A stretch of 64,000 nt of DNA from DASXZH01 sp963829965 (GTDB taxonomy: Bacteria; Armatimonadota; Fimbriimonadia; Fimbriimonadales; Fimbriimonadaceae): positions 62,001 to 126,000 of the forward strand of contig CAWHLK010000022.1 in the NCBI GenBank assembly GCA_963829965.1, read 5' to 3'. A program made the position numbers and the translations under genes. The notes under the pieces were generated by a model that did no database searches, had not been told where the DNA came from, and saw nothing but the letters and a program-made list of their open reading frames with translations. This document shows, piece after piece, positions 1 through 8,945 of this stretch (positions within the stretch are counted from its first letter, which is position 1; every line of letters starts with the position of its first letter).

Positions 1-2
1 TG

Positions 3-1658
3 TATTTCTTTTGTTTGGGGCTCGTCGCCAAAGTTGTGGGAATTCCTTGGGCGGCCGCGCTTGCCCGATTTCTGTTTGGCGGCCTGTTCGTGCTGCTGCT
101 GGACCGGATTATTCGAATGATCAGCCAGAACGGGACTTATCAGAAGCTAGCTCTGGCAGTGGGCTGCTTTGGCGCAGGTTTTGGATTCTTGGCCTGGCAG
201 ACGCTTGGGCAAGACTTTGTGAGTGACTCCCACAGCCCCTTTAAGGGCATGCTGTTAAGCCACCTGCCGAACGACATTTGGCAGCCCGAGGGCTTTGCGT
301 TTTCTTCCATTCTCACCAACAGCCTGTTTTCCTTCAGTTTTTGTTTGATCCTCGGCATCTTCCTATGTGTGTTGAAAGCACGGACGTCTTGGAAGGCTGT
401 GCCATGGGGCGCGGTAGGCATGCTCGTGCTTATGAATGTCCATAGCTACGATGTGCTGATTCTGACCCTGGTCTTGGTCGGACTCCTTGTCGCGATGTTC
501 ATGAAGAAGCAGCTGACCGCGCAGTGGATAGTGCGGGTTGTTTGCATTGGTTTGGGGGCCGTTCCGGCCGCGCTGTGGTTCCTGTACGTTCTAAAGCACG
601 ACTCCGTCTTCGCCGCCAGAGCCGCGACCGAGACTTATACGGAGAACTTCCGCTCCATTCTCGGCGGCTACGGGCTGCTGATGCTTTTTGCGGGAGTTGG
701 AGGGATCTTCTGGATACGCAAACACCCGCAAGAAAAGCATGTCGCGATTGGCATTGGGCTGTTCGCCGCATCGATGATAGGACTGTTCTTCCTCGCCCAA
801 TCCCACACTGACAAATACTGGATGGGCCTTGCGCCTTGGTGCCTTCTCTATGTTTTGGGTCTTGTGGTGGTCGCCCTCGTGGCTCAATCGAACGCCGCAC
901 TGAGCCTTGTGCTAAGTTGGGCCGTTGTGGGGCTGATTGCTCCCTATTTTCCGGGACTCTTCGAACGAAAACTCCTGATGGGGCTGAGCATTCCCTGGGC
1001 GATTCTCGGAGCGGCCGGCATGTATCTGCTCACCCGGACTCTTAAAGCAAACGAGCAGAGGCTGGTTTTGGGGCTCTGCGCCATCCTCGCCGCCGCAACT
1101 TCGGTTAGGTGGATGGGCAGGGAATTCGAGCTTATCAATCAGAACATGTCCAGCACGACGGTTCAGCCGATTTATCTTTCGGCGGATGCGGCCAAGATCT
1201 TGGACTATCTCAACGACCATGTGGACGACCACCGCGTGGTGGTAATGGCAATGCCTGGCCTGCCCGTTATGATAGAAAACCAATATGTGACGCCCCTTGT
1301 CCCCGACCTGAACCCGATTGTAAGCGGGTTCACCGGCGCCTACACCTACGCCGGGCACTGGAGTGAAACCCCGCATTACGATGAATCCACAGACCTGGCC
1401 AGCCAGGCCGATCTTCCCTATTATCTAAAGAATCGAAGAGGCACCGCGGCGGCGTTCTTTGTTAAGTGGCCTTTGGAGGAGCGGAAGGATTTTGTTAAGA
1501 AAATCGGAGTTGACTACATCCTGACTGCCGTTCCGGAAACCGTTGCGAAGTTGACATCTGGAATGAAGACGCCGACTCACATCATCGACGAACGGGATTT
1601 GGGGCAGACCGTCGTTGACGGTTCGACGTTGAGGTTGATCAAAGTAAACGCCTCGTAG
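3..1658 (+). CDS. Polytopic membrane protein, 5'-truncated by window edge
   Basis: The frame is open to the left edge of the window, so the true start lies outside; the first internal start codon is a TTG at 15. About 550 codons are visible. Roughly the first 370 residues form a series of hydrophobic segments separated by short loops. The last 170 residues are hydrophilic and probably face the outside. They include a segment on residues of the type AAKILDYLNDHVDDHRVVV, as in the C-terminal domains of membrane glycosyltransferase-like proteins of the GT39/PMT type. No catalytic motif is recognisable in the visible part, so the function is open. A glycosyltransferase-like or uncharacterised integral membrane protein is the best guess. 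It converges on the next gene with an 8-base gap. Confidence 0.75.
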   Translation, partial: YFFCLGLVAKVVGIPWAAALARFLFGGLFVLLLDRIIRMISQNGTYQKLALAVGCFGAGFGFLAWQTLGQDFVSDSHSPFKGMLLSHLPNDIWQPEGFAFSSILTNSLFSFSFCLILGIFLCVLKARTSWKAVPWGAVGMLVLMNVHSYDVLILTLVLVGLLVAMFMKKQLTAQWIVRVVCIGLGAVPAALWFLYVLKHDSVFAARAATETYTENFRSILGGYGLLMLFAGVGGIFWIRKHPQEKHVAIGIGLFAASMIGLFFLAQSHTDKYWMGLAPWCLLYVLGLVVVALVAQSNAALSLVLSWAVVGLIAPYFPGLFERKLLMGLSIPWAILGAAGMYLLTRTLKANEQRLVLGLCAILAAATSVRWMGREFELINQNMSSTTVQPIYLSADAAKILDYLNDHVDDHRVVVMAMPGLPVMIENQYVTPLVPDLNPIVSGFTGAYTYAGHWSETPHYDESTDLASQADLPYYLKNRRGTAAAFFVKWPLEERKDFVKKIGVDYILTAVPETVAKLTSGMKTPTHIIDERDLGQTVVDGSTLRLIKVNAS

Positions 1659-1666
1659 GGGTTAAA

Positions 1667-1858
1667 TCAGCAGCGGCTGAATAAGTCGCTCGCGGAATCC
1701 TTGCTTTCATCCGTCCCATTGACGATGGTGGGGGACGGGCGATGGTACGGGCGAAGGGCGTTACCCGAATAAAGGTCACGCTCGAGAATCTCGCCTAGGG
1801 CCATTCCGGCGATTAGTGCGCCAAGAATCCAAATAGCGAAGATATACCGGTACCTCAC
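1667..1858 (-). CDS. Small single-span membrane protein, hypothetical
   Basis: A 63-residue frame starts at a GTG. The first 25 residues contain one hydrophobic helix (around IFAIWILGALIAGMALG); the rest is polar and ends in Cys. A GGAG lies about 13 bases upstream of the GTG, which is rather far. The same GGAG is better placed for an ATG that is out of frame and stops after three codons, so the start is uncertain. It sits between the convergent membrane protein and the DPP-IV-type peptidase. The hydrophobic N-terminus and compact fit argue for a real small gene, but there is no family assignment. Confidence 0.45.
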   Translation of the reverse strand: MRYRYIFAIWILGALIAGMALGEILERDLYSGNALRPYHRPSPTIVNGTDESKDSASDLFSRC

Positions 1859-1912
1859 GATTCCATATTAACTCCGATTTGATAAACCTGAGCAAGCAAT
1901 TTGACGGTTTCC

Positions 1913-1926
1913 TTAACAATTGTTAA
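1913..1926. promoter_or_regulatory. 14-bp perfect palindrome, possible operator
   Basis: TTAACAATTGTTAA is a perfect 14-base palindrome in the 76-base gap between the stop of the DPP-IV-type peptidase and the start of the small membrane protein. Perfect palindromes of this size in AT-rich gaps are often dimeric repressor sites. No regulator is identified. Confidence 0.3.
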
Positions 1927-1934
1927 CTAAGCGT

Positions 1935-4163
1935 TCACAAATTGGCCTTGAAGAAGTCGAGATACGTTTGAGTGCGCATCTTCTCTGCCGGCGTATCCCC
2001 CAAATCGTGCTTCCTCATCGGGAAGACCATGATCTGGACGGTCTTACCTGCTGCGATCAGCTCATCCACAAACTTCAGCTCTTGCTGGTTGTGAACGTTG
2101 TCATCGCCGGTCCCCCACATCATGAGCAGCTTTCCGTGGAGATTCTTTGCGTCCTTCCAGACGGCAGCGTCTTCGTAGGCCTGCGGGTCTTCCTTCGGCA
2201 GTCCGAACAAGTGCTCGGAATAGAACGTGTCGTACAGCATGGGGTCCACGTAAGGCGCGCCCGCCATACCTGCCTTGAATTCGGTGGATCGGCACATGCA
2301 ATTCAGCACGTTTCCGCCTCCTCCGCTCCATCCCATGATCCCGACGCGGTTCGGATCAACATCGGGCTGGGACTTTAACCAAAGGGCAGCGTCCACAAAG
2401 TCATTTCGCTCGCTGCCTCCATAAAAATGGCCGCGGATCGCGTCCGCAAGATGCCGGTTTATGACCGTCGAGCTCCGGTTGTCCACATGCACAACGATGA
2501 ACCCGCTATCCGCCAACAGCTGATCTTCCGCCCAATCATAGTTCCATTCTTCGGCGACGGTGGGAGCTTCGGGTCCTCCATAGATTTGGATGATGGCGGG
2601 ATATTTCTTGCCCGGTGTCATGGTCCTCGGCTTTCGAATAGTCGCGGGCAGTTTGAATCCGTCCCGTGTGGGGATCTCTACGTATTTCTCGGGAGAGAGA
2701 AGCACGCCGCTCAAAATGTCCAAGCTGGGCTTGTCAAGTGTTTCCACAATCGCCCCGTCAGCCCGCCGAAGCTCCTGGGTGGGCGGAGTATCCCGGCTGG
2801 AACGAACATCCACGAAAAACTGGCCATCGGGACTGAAGGTTGCGACATGAGTTCCCTTCTCTTTAGTGACCCGTTCAAGTCCGCTGCCGTCATCGTGAAC
2901 CCGGTAGAGTGCGCGTTCCTGCACCGAGTCCTTGTCGCCGTCCAAGTAAATCCAGTTCTGATCCCGGTCTACAAAGGTGACCGTGGTGGGATCGAACATT
3001 TCGGCCGGCAATATCTGCCACGCGCCCTTCGTGATTAGTTTCGGCTCTTGGTCCGAGACCGCAGGGTCCACGCGGTAAAGCTGCTCATAGCCACTTCTGG
3101 CAGAACCAACGATGAGTCCTTTTCCCCCGTTCACAAAATCAAAATCGTCGTTAACGTCGATGAACTTAGGGTTTTCCTCGCTGAAAAACGTTTGGGGCGC
3201 CGACGATATATCGGCCTCCGGCACTCCCATAACGGAAACCTTCGTTTGCTCCCGATTCATGGTCTGGTAGAGAAAATAGGGGCCCTCGTTGCCTTTGGTC
3301 GCCCACTTTGCACCGACCACGTAACCGTCCTGAGACTTCAGAGGGTTCAGCAAAACGGGGGCGCCACCGGCCGCGGGCACAATGCCCACATTCACTAATG
3401 GGTTCGGGTTGCCCGGCTTTGGATAGCACTGGCTAAGGATGGCCGGATATTGCGGCTTAATATCCACAATGAGACTGGGAGGAACGTTTGATTCGTCCGT
3501 CCTCAGGTAGGCGATGTCCTTGGAATCGGGAGACCACCAAAAAGCCTGGTCATGATGATTGTAGATCTCCTCCCAGTACACCCAGGTCAGAACGCCATTG
3601 AGCAGGTTTGATTTACCGTCACTGGTGAGCCGGTTGACTTTCTTAGAATCCAAGACGTAGGAGTAAAGATCGTTGTCCTTGACAAAGGCCACCGCAGTTG
3701 CGTCCGGCGAAAACTGGACATTCTTTATTGAGTTTCTGGCCGAGGCCGCTTGGACCACGCCGTTGCTGCCCGTATCGGCGATAAAGAGGCGAGTATCGAG
3801 CACGAAAGCTAGGAATCGGCCGTCAGGCGAAACCGCTTGTGGAGGCGGCAGTTCCATAAGCTGCGGACCGCCCGCACCATGAATGGCGTTCTCGATTGTG
3901 ACTGCGTCTCCAAGGGGCGAACGTTTGTCGGTAGCCGCATCGAGTTTCACGAAGCCTCCTGAACCCGGATCGGCAAGGAGGAGGTCATGTTTGCCCGCCC
4001 ACGCACACCAGGAAATGTTGTACAGGCGCTCGGCATCGTCGAACGCGTAGTTCAGCGTGATCGGCTTTGCCTGAGAATGGGCAGAGATAGCTATCGAGGC
4101 ATATGCGATGAGTGCCGCGATGCGGGATGACGCCCACCTTGTCGGGAGTGAGGCCTGAGTCAT
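1935..4163 (-). CDS. Dipeptidyl peptidase IV-type serine peptidase (S9B)
   Basis: 742 residues, the usual length for bacterial DPP-IV. An N-terminal signal peptide (Arg followed by a hydrophobic stretch ending near AHSQA) suggests export. Next comes an eight-bladed propeller domain carrying the double-Glu motif in TWVYWEEIYN, which in this family binds the free amino terminus of substrates. The C-terminal alpha/beta-hydrolase domain has the nucleophile in GWSGGGG (Ser about 613), the acid in GDDNVH (Asp about 687) and His in RKHDLG (about 719). The Asp-His spacing of 32 equals that of human DPP-IV. The expected activity is removal of X-Pro dipeptides from peptides in the periplasm or outside. 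The ATG is preceded by GGAGGAAGGA. The gene is monocistronic or read with the dienelactone hydrolase upstream. Confidence 0.92.
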   Translation of the reverse strand: MTQASLPTRWASSRIAALIAYASIAISAHSQAKPITLNYAFDDAERLYNISWCAWAGKHDLLLADPGSGGFVKLDAATDKRSPLGDAVTIENAIHGAGGPQLMELPPPQAVSPDGRFLAFVLDTRLFIADTGSNGVVQAASARNSIKNVQFSPDATAVAFVKDNDLYSYVLDSKKVNRLTSDGKSNLLNGVLTWVYWEEIYNHHDQAFWWSPDSKDIAYLRTDESNVPPSLIVDIKPQYPAILSQCYPKPGNPNPLVNVGIVPAAGGAPVLLNPLKSQDGYVVGAKWATKGNEGPYFLYQTMNREQTKVSVMGVPEADISSAPQTFFSEENPKFIDVNDDFDFVNGGKGLIVGSARSGYEQLYRVDPAVSDQEPKLITKGAWQILPAEMFDPTTVTFVDRDQNWIYLDGDKDSVQERALYRVHDDGSGLERVTKEKGTHVATFSPDGQFFVDVRSSRDTPPTQELRRADGAIVETLDKPSLDILSGVLLSPEKYVEIPTRDGFKLPATIRKPRTMTPGKKYPAIIQIYGGPEAPTVAEEWNYDWAEDQLLADSGFIVVHVDNRSSTVINRHLADAIRGHFYGGSERNDFVDAALWLKSQPDVDPNRVGIMGWSGGGGNVLNCMCRSTEFKAGMAGAPYVDPMLYDTFYSEHLFGLPKEDPQAYEDAAVWKDAKNLHGKLLMMWGTGDDNVHNQQELKFVDELIAAGKTVQIMVFPMRKHDLGDTPAEKMRTQTYLDFFKANL

Positions 4164-4251
4164 GCGTCCTTCCTCCCAGTAGGTCGCCCCGCTTCGGCGT
4201 GGGCTCTGCGAACATTCGCTCGGCGCAGAATGCCGGCACGCCCTTTCTCGA

Positions 4252-4929
4252 TCAAAGGTTCTCCCTTAGAAAAGAAACTGTCTTGCCCCACGCGTCCGCA
4301 GAGGCTGCCGAATTGTAGACCTCTGGACGCGCGTCGTTGAAGAAGGCGTGGTCAACGTCCGGATACGTGTGAAAGTCGTGGGCCTTCCCCAGTTGCGTCA
4401 AATCGGCATCCAGCTTGGCAACCGCTTCCGGTGAGGCGTAGCCATCTCTTTCAGCGAAAATTCCCAGCACAGGCGCTTCAAGGCGGTCTAACGGCGGTTG
4501 GACATTCGGATGGATCCCATAGAAATCCACGCAGGCGCCTATTTGGCGGTTTACCGAGGCCGCAAACAGGCTGAGTTGCCCACCCATACAAAAGCCTACG
4601 ACGCCGGCCTTCTGGCTCGTTACCGAAGGGTCCTTTAACAGGGTTGTGACCGCGCAGGCCATGATTTTCTCGGTCTCTTGGATATTGAGGGCCATCATGA
4701 GCTTGCCTGCCTCTTCAGGCTCCGTGGTGGACTCTCCGTTATAAAGGTCGGGGGCAAGAACGGTAAAGCCCTCAGCCGCAAAGCGGTCGGCCACGTCCTT
4801 GATGTGCCCCACCAGCCCCCACCATTCCTGCAAAAGAATCACACCAGGTCCCGAGCCGGACTTTGATCTCACCAAATAGCCCTCGTAGCCTTCGCCGTTG
4901 CATTGAAAGGAAATCGCTTCGCCGTTCAT
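4252..4929 (-). CDS. Dienelactone hydrolase family protein
   Basis: 225 residues with the alpha/beta-hydrolase fold of dienelactone hydrolases. The Cys nucleophile lies in GFCMGGQ, the acid in FAERDGY and the His in DVDHAFF, giving the Cys-Asp-His triad of the family. The early motif LLQEWWGLVGHIKDVADR is typical. Family members hydrolyse cyclic enol-lactones or other small esters in the cytoplasm; the substrate here is unknown. I place the start at the ATG at 4929, which has GGAG eight bases upstream. The frame is also open to a TTG at 4947 that overlaps this ribosome site. It lies 88 bases upstream of the DPP-IV-type gene on the same strand. Confidence 0.88.
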   Translation of the reverse strand: MNGEAISFQCNGEGYEGYLVRSKSGSGPGVILLQEWWGLVGHIKDVADRFAAEGFTVLAPDLYNGESTTEPEEAGKLMMALNIQETEKIMACAVTTLLKDPSVTSQKAGVVGFCMGGQLSLFAASVNRQIGACVDFYGIHPNVQPPLDRLEAPVLGIFAERDGYASPEAVAKLDADLTQLGKAHDFHTYPDVDHAFFNDARPEVYNSAASADAWGKTVSFLRENL

Positions 4930-4997
4930 GTCATGAACTCCAAACAAACGTGATGCTCATATTTTGCACCAGTCATTTCTTCGTTTGAGCGGGTGTC

Positions 4998-5900
4998 TCA
5001 GAACGGTTGTAGGAGATCCTGTGTTATTGACTCGGCGCCCATAAAGCTTTCGGGCGGCTCGGCGAACACCTCGATCACATTCCCACTGACTGGATGGGCA
5101 AAGGCGAGAAACGCAGCATGGAGCTGAAGTTCGTTTGCGCGGTATTCCTTGGGTGCGTACAGCCGGTCACCCAAAACTGGGTGGCCGATGGATTGCAAAT
5201 GCACGCGAATTTGGTGCGTTCTTCCCGTTTCTAAAGCCGCCGCGAGCACCGTTCCAAATGGGAACCTTCCCAGTGTCTTGAAATGGGTCAGGGCGCTTTT
5301 TCCTGATGGGTCGACTGCCATAAGGAGCCTGTTTCTCTTGCTTCGTCCGATGGGGGCGTTGATGTCGAATCGGTCGAGGTCAACATTTCCTGCGACGACT
5401 GCCACATAGCGGCGTTTTGCAGCTTTCGTCTCTATTTGTCGGGCGAGTTTTGCGTGGACGGAGTCCGTCTTGGCGATGAGAATCAGCCCGGTCGTGTCCT
5501 TGTCCAAACGGTGAACGATCCCCGGCCGAAAATCCCCACCCATGTGGGAAAGCCCATGGGAACGGGCGAGGAGCGCATTCACGAGCGACGGCTCCTTCAA
5601 CGATGGTGCAGGGTGGACGGCCATGCCTCTCGACTTGTTTACAACCAGCAGGTGCTCGTCCTCGAAACGAACATCCAGTTGAAAATCGTATGGCGTCAGG
5701 TCATGGGGAGCGGTTTCCTGTGGATCGCCCAGAATCACCCTCATGCCCGGCCGGAGCATAAAGGAAGGCTTTTGCGGTGTGCTTTCAACGCTTACGCTTC
5801 CCGAGGTGGCCATTTTGGCGAGCTTGCTCCTGCTGTGGCCAGGGAGAGCCCTGGCAAGGAAGAGGTCCAAGCGCTCCGCGCGATCGGCGATTATCTCCAC
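4998..5900 (-). CDS. rluD: RluD/RluA family 23S rRNA pseudouridine synthase
   Basis: 300 residues. An N-terminal S4 RNA-binding domain (RLDLFLARALPGHSRSKL) is followed by the RluA-type catalytic domain, with the catalytic Asp in GIVHRLDKDTTGL. The downstream motifs ETGRTHQIRVH and GHPVLGD are also present. It should convert uridines of the large-subunit rRNA (by RluD analogy, helix 69) to pseudouridine in the cytoplasm. I chose the GTG at 5900 because it leaves the short leader typical before the S4 domain. The frame continues upstream to 6116 but would then run antisense into the aminopeptidase gene. No good ribosome site is visible at the GTG. It is divergent from the peptidase gene with a 76-base gap. 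Confidence 0.9.
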   Translation of the reverse strand: MEIIADRAERLDLFLARALPGHSRSKLAKMATSGSVSVESTPQKPSFMLRPGMRVILGDPQETAPHDLTPYDFQLDVRFEDEHLLVVNKSRGMAVHPAPSLKEPSLVNALLARSHGLSHMGGDFRPGIVHRLDKDTTGLILIAKTDSVHAKLARQIETKAAKRRYVAVVAGNVDLDRFDINAPIGRSKRNRLLMAVDPSGKSALTHFKTLGRFPFGTVLAAALETGRTHQIRVHLQSIGHPVLGDRLYAPKEYRANELQLHAAFLAFAHPVSGNVIEVFAEPPESFMGAESITQDLLQPF

Positions 5901-5976
5901 AGGGGCATTATGATGTAGGGGGCTGTCGTCGTGCGCCAAAACACGCTTTGCAGCAAATCGGGTGTAAACTCGTCGA

Positions 5977-7347
5977 ATGGCAACCCTTCTTAATCCGCCC
6001 GCCCAGGAAACGGGAGCAGTCTCTGAGAACTTGCTTGAAAAGCTGCGCAAGAGCTTTGATGCCGAGCCGCGCTTCAAGCAGTCAATGAACGCGGTTTGCA
6101 CCACGCCGATCTCCAAAGTGGCTCTTAATCGCGACAGGGTTGCGGCGATCGACCATTCCTATAGCCACCATTTGCCCGAGAACAAAACGGTTGCGCAAAT
6201 GCAAAGCGGGCGCTGCTGGATGTTTGCGGCGCTCAACACCTTTAGAGTGGAAGCGATCAAGAACATGAATCTGGACAACGAATTTGAACTCAGCCAGAAC
6301 TACCTTACGTTCTGGGATAAGTTTGAAAAAGCCAACTACTTCCTGGAGTCGATCCTCAACACGCTGGACGAGCCGATCGGGAGTCGCCTCTTGGATTTTC
6401 TGCTCCAGGGCCCCGTGCAGGACGGCGGACAATGGCACATGTTTATCAACCTCGTGCGCAAGTACGGCGTTATGCCGAAACGAGCAATGCCCGAGACAGA
6501 AAGCAGTTCCAACACTCGGGAACTGGGATTCCACCTCACTCACATCCTCAGGGACCACGCATGCAGGCTGCGAGCTGCTAAGGAAAGCGGCAAGGATCTG
6601 CCCGCTTTGCGTACCATGAAAGAGAAGTTTCTGGAAGAGGCCTACCGGGTGCTGGCGATCCACCTTGGCGAGCCGCCGACACAGTTTGATTGGCAGTGGC
6701 GCGACAAGGACAAGAATTTCCATCGCGAAGGCGAAATGGCGCCCCTTGGCTTTTATGATAAGTTTGTGGGCCTGAACCTAGACGATTTGGTTTGCCTGAT
6801 TAACGATCCGCGCCCCCAGCACAAGTACGACACGGTTTACACGGTTGACTACCTTGGCAATGTGGTTGGCGGCGAGCCGGTCAAGTATTTGAATGTGCCG
6901 GTAGAAACGCTGAAGAAAGCCGCCATTGCACAGATAAAGGATGGCCACTCGGTTTGGTTTGGAAACGACGTGGGCAAGCACCTTGACCGCGACCTGGGTG
7001 TGATGGACCTGGACCTCTTCCAATACGACCTTGTTTATGGAACGAGGCCCACCATGTCAAAGGCTGAGCGTTTGCAGTACGGGCACTCCCAAATGACCCA
7101 CGCCATGGTATTCACAGGCGTGGACCTCGATGACAACGGAAATCCGAAGAAGTGGCGGGTTGAGAACTCCTGGGGCGAAAAACCTGGCGATAAGGGCTTC
7201 CTTCAAATGACGGATGCCTGGTTCGATCAGTATATGTACGAGGTGGTCGTACATAAACAATACGTGCCGGCCAAGTCGCTTGCCGCCCTGCAAAAGGACG
7301 CGGTTGTATTGCCGCCATGGGATCCCATGGGCTCGCTCGCCCGCTGA
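5977..7347 (+). CDS. pepC: Bleomycin hydrolase / aminopeptidase C (peptidase C1B)
   Basis: 456 residues, the normal length for this papain-clan family. The catalytic residues are Cys80 in QSGRCWMF, His375 in MTHAMVF and Asn397 in VENSWGE. Bleomycin hydrolases form cytoplasmic hexamers with the active sites facing the central cavity and trim amino acids from peptide N-termini. There is no signal peptide, consistent with a cytoplasmic location. The gene stands alone on the plus strand, divergent from the pseudouridine synthase and convergent with the TolC-type gene nine bases downstream. With the DPP-IV-type and S15-type enzymes it gives this window three different peptidases. Confidence 0.95.
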   Translation: MATLLNPPAQETGAVSENLLEKLRKSFDAEPRFKQSMNAVCTTPISKVALNRDRVAAIDHSYSHHLPENKTVAQMQSGRCWMFAALNTFRVEAIKNMNLDNEFELSQNYLTFWDKFEKANYFLESILNTLDEPIGSRLLDFLLQGPVQDGGQWHMFINLVRKYGVMPKRAMPETESSSNTRELGFHLTHILRDHACRLRAAKESGKDLPALRTMKEKFLEEAYRVLAIHLGEPPTQFDWQWRDKDKNFHREGEMAPLGFYDKFVGLNLDDLVCLINDPRPQHKYDTVYTVDYLGNVVGGEPVKYLNVPVETLKKAAIAQIKDGHSVWFGNDVGKHLDRDLGVMDLDLFQYDLVYGTRPTMSKAERLQYGHSQMTHAMVFTGVDLDDNGNPKKWRVENSWGEKPGDKGFLQMTDAWFDQYMYEVVVHKQYVPAKSLAALQKDAVVLPPWDPMGSLAR

Positions 7348-7356
7348 CTTTTCAGG

Positions 7357-7846
7357 TCAGTGGCCGAGAGCATGGGTTAACGATGCCCGTGCTTGCGCCA
7401 AGTTCGCAATTGCGGTGACTTGGTCGCTCTTTGCCTGCACCAACGCCGCTTGGGCCGTTATGACCGTGACGAACGGGGTAACGCCTGCTTTGTATTGCCC
7501 CATCGCCAGATCCACGTTCTTAGTTGCGTTTTCAACCTGCGAACTCGCCACGGTAACTCTCTGCTCGGAGGTCTTCACGTTGATGTACGAGGTTGTCACA
7601 TCTTGGATCGCTGCGAGTTTGGTTTGATTCAGCGTCTGCAATGCAACTTGGGCATCTCCATGTGCCGTTTCGACTCGGCCGGCGGTGGCGCCGCCATCCT
7701 CGATCGGCCAGGTTACGCTTAGGCTTCCCGCCAGTCCGTAGTTGGCAAGCGGATCCCGGAAGCCGGAGTTGCTAACTCCCACCTGGAGGTTGACAGCCGG
7801 AGAACTGGAAGTCCTCGCAGCGGACACTTCATACCCTGCCGCACAC
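7357..7846 (-). CDS. TolC family outer-membrane efflux protein, C-terminal part after frameshift
   Basis: Second part of the TolC-type gene that begins at 8945. It resumes with AAGYEVSAARTSSSPAVNL, the conserved start of the second TolC repeat. It continues through the amphipathic helical hairpin (AQVALQTLNQTKLAAIQDV, AAQAALVQAKSDQVTAIANL) that forms half of a periplasmic tunnel strand. The frame joins the upstream part if one GT is removed from the GTGT at 7843-7846; the joint then reads IRAAGYEV, as expected in the family. This part has no start codon or ribosome site of its own at the junction, so it is not a separate gene. Confidence 0.8.
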
Positions 7847-8945
7847 GAATCTGTAGGATAGCGGCGAGGATGTCCGGACGTTGCTGCAGGGCCTCCATAA
7901 CCATGGTGTTCACATCCGAGGTTGGCTCATCAGGCTCTGTGGAAGCCGTAGATATGTCGGGAACGATTGGAGTTCTGGGATCGACCCCCATATCAACGCA
8001 GAGTGTGAATCTCGAAGTGGTTGCGGTTGCCTCCGCCTGGATCAGTGCCGAGATATCGTTGGCCAGGGTCGTTCTCGCGTTAATAACATCAGCGGGAGCG
8101 CCAAGCCCCGCGTCCAGACTGGCCTGAGCCAAGTCCAAAGCAGCCTGAGCGCTGTCTACGTTTGCCTGTTGAACTTGCACCAATTCTTCGTTTTGGGCGA
8201 ATGTGTAGAACTGGTTTTTGACTTGGTAAATCGCATCGATCTGCGCTTTTGTATAAGTTTGCTGGGCGCTTTTTGCAAGTGCGTTGTCTTCGCGTACGAG
8301 ATCGCGAGTGTGGTTAAAATCAAAAACAAGCTGGTTCAGCACCACGCCGCCTGAATATCCGGCAAGTTGGGAGCCGGTCTTTGTGGTAGCCGTCGTACCG
8401 CTTCCATTGGATCCCGTAGTGCCCGTCCCGCCCGTGCCCGTCCCGCCGGTACCAGTCCCTCCCGTACCAGTTGTTCCTCCGACAGAAGGAAGAACGCTGC
8501 CGCTGTTACCGTGAAGCGTCTCTTGCCTCGCGTAGTTTTGGCTGGCCGACAGTTGAGGATATAGGGCTGCAGCTTGCGTTACCAAAACGCCTCTTGCCTC
8601 AACCCATTGGCCCATTGCGATGCCAATTGCCGGCAGATTTTTTAAAGCGATCTGAGCCGCCTCTTCGGCAGTCAGCGGTTTGTTGACGGGTGCGCCACCG
8701 CCTGGAGGAGGCGGAACATCCACGTTTGGCGGATTCTTGGCTACCGATGTCTTCGGCTCAATTGGCGGCGTAAGACCCTGCTGTGAGTTGGCCGGTGGAG
8801 GCGGAGGGGGCGGGGTTCCCTGAGTCGGCGGCTTAGCCTGCAAATTCTGCGGGGGAGCAGCCTGCTGTGCGGCCGGTGTTGATTGCGCACCGGCAAATGC
8901 GGCGGTTGAAACAACCGCCATTGCCAAAAACATCTTGCAGCTCAT
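7844..8945 (-). CDS. TolC family outer-membrane efflux protein, N-terminal part (frameshifted)
   Basis: First part of the outer-membrane channel of the efflux operon. A signal peptide (MAVVSTAAFAGA) is followed by a Pro/Gln-rich spacer of about 70 residues. The first helical hairpin repeat contains a Gly-Thr-rich insertion of about 35 residues (repeats of GTGGTGTGGTG) where an outer-membrane strand or loop is expected. This part ends at RPDILAAILQIR, the conserved lead into the second TolC repeat. Beyond that point a two-base GT duplication shifts the frame, which then closes at 7719. The start ATG overlaps the TAA of the MarR gene (TAATG), so translation is probably coupled. The protein would dock with the RND pump and adaptor encoded upstream to carry substrates across the outer membrane. 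Confidence 0.82.

Noticed and set aside
5901..6116. N-terminal extension of the pseudouridine synthase
   Set aside because: It would run antisense through the divergent peptidase gene and adds no S4-domain sequence.
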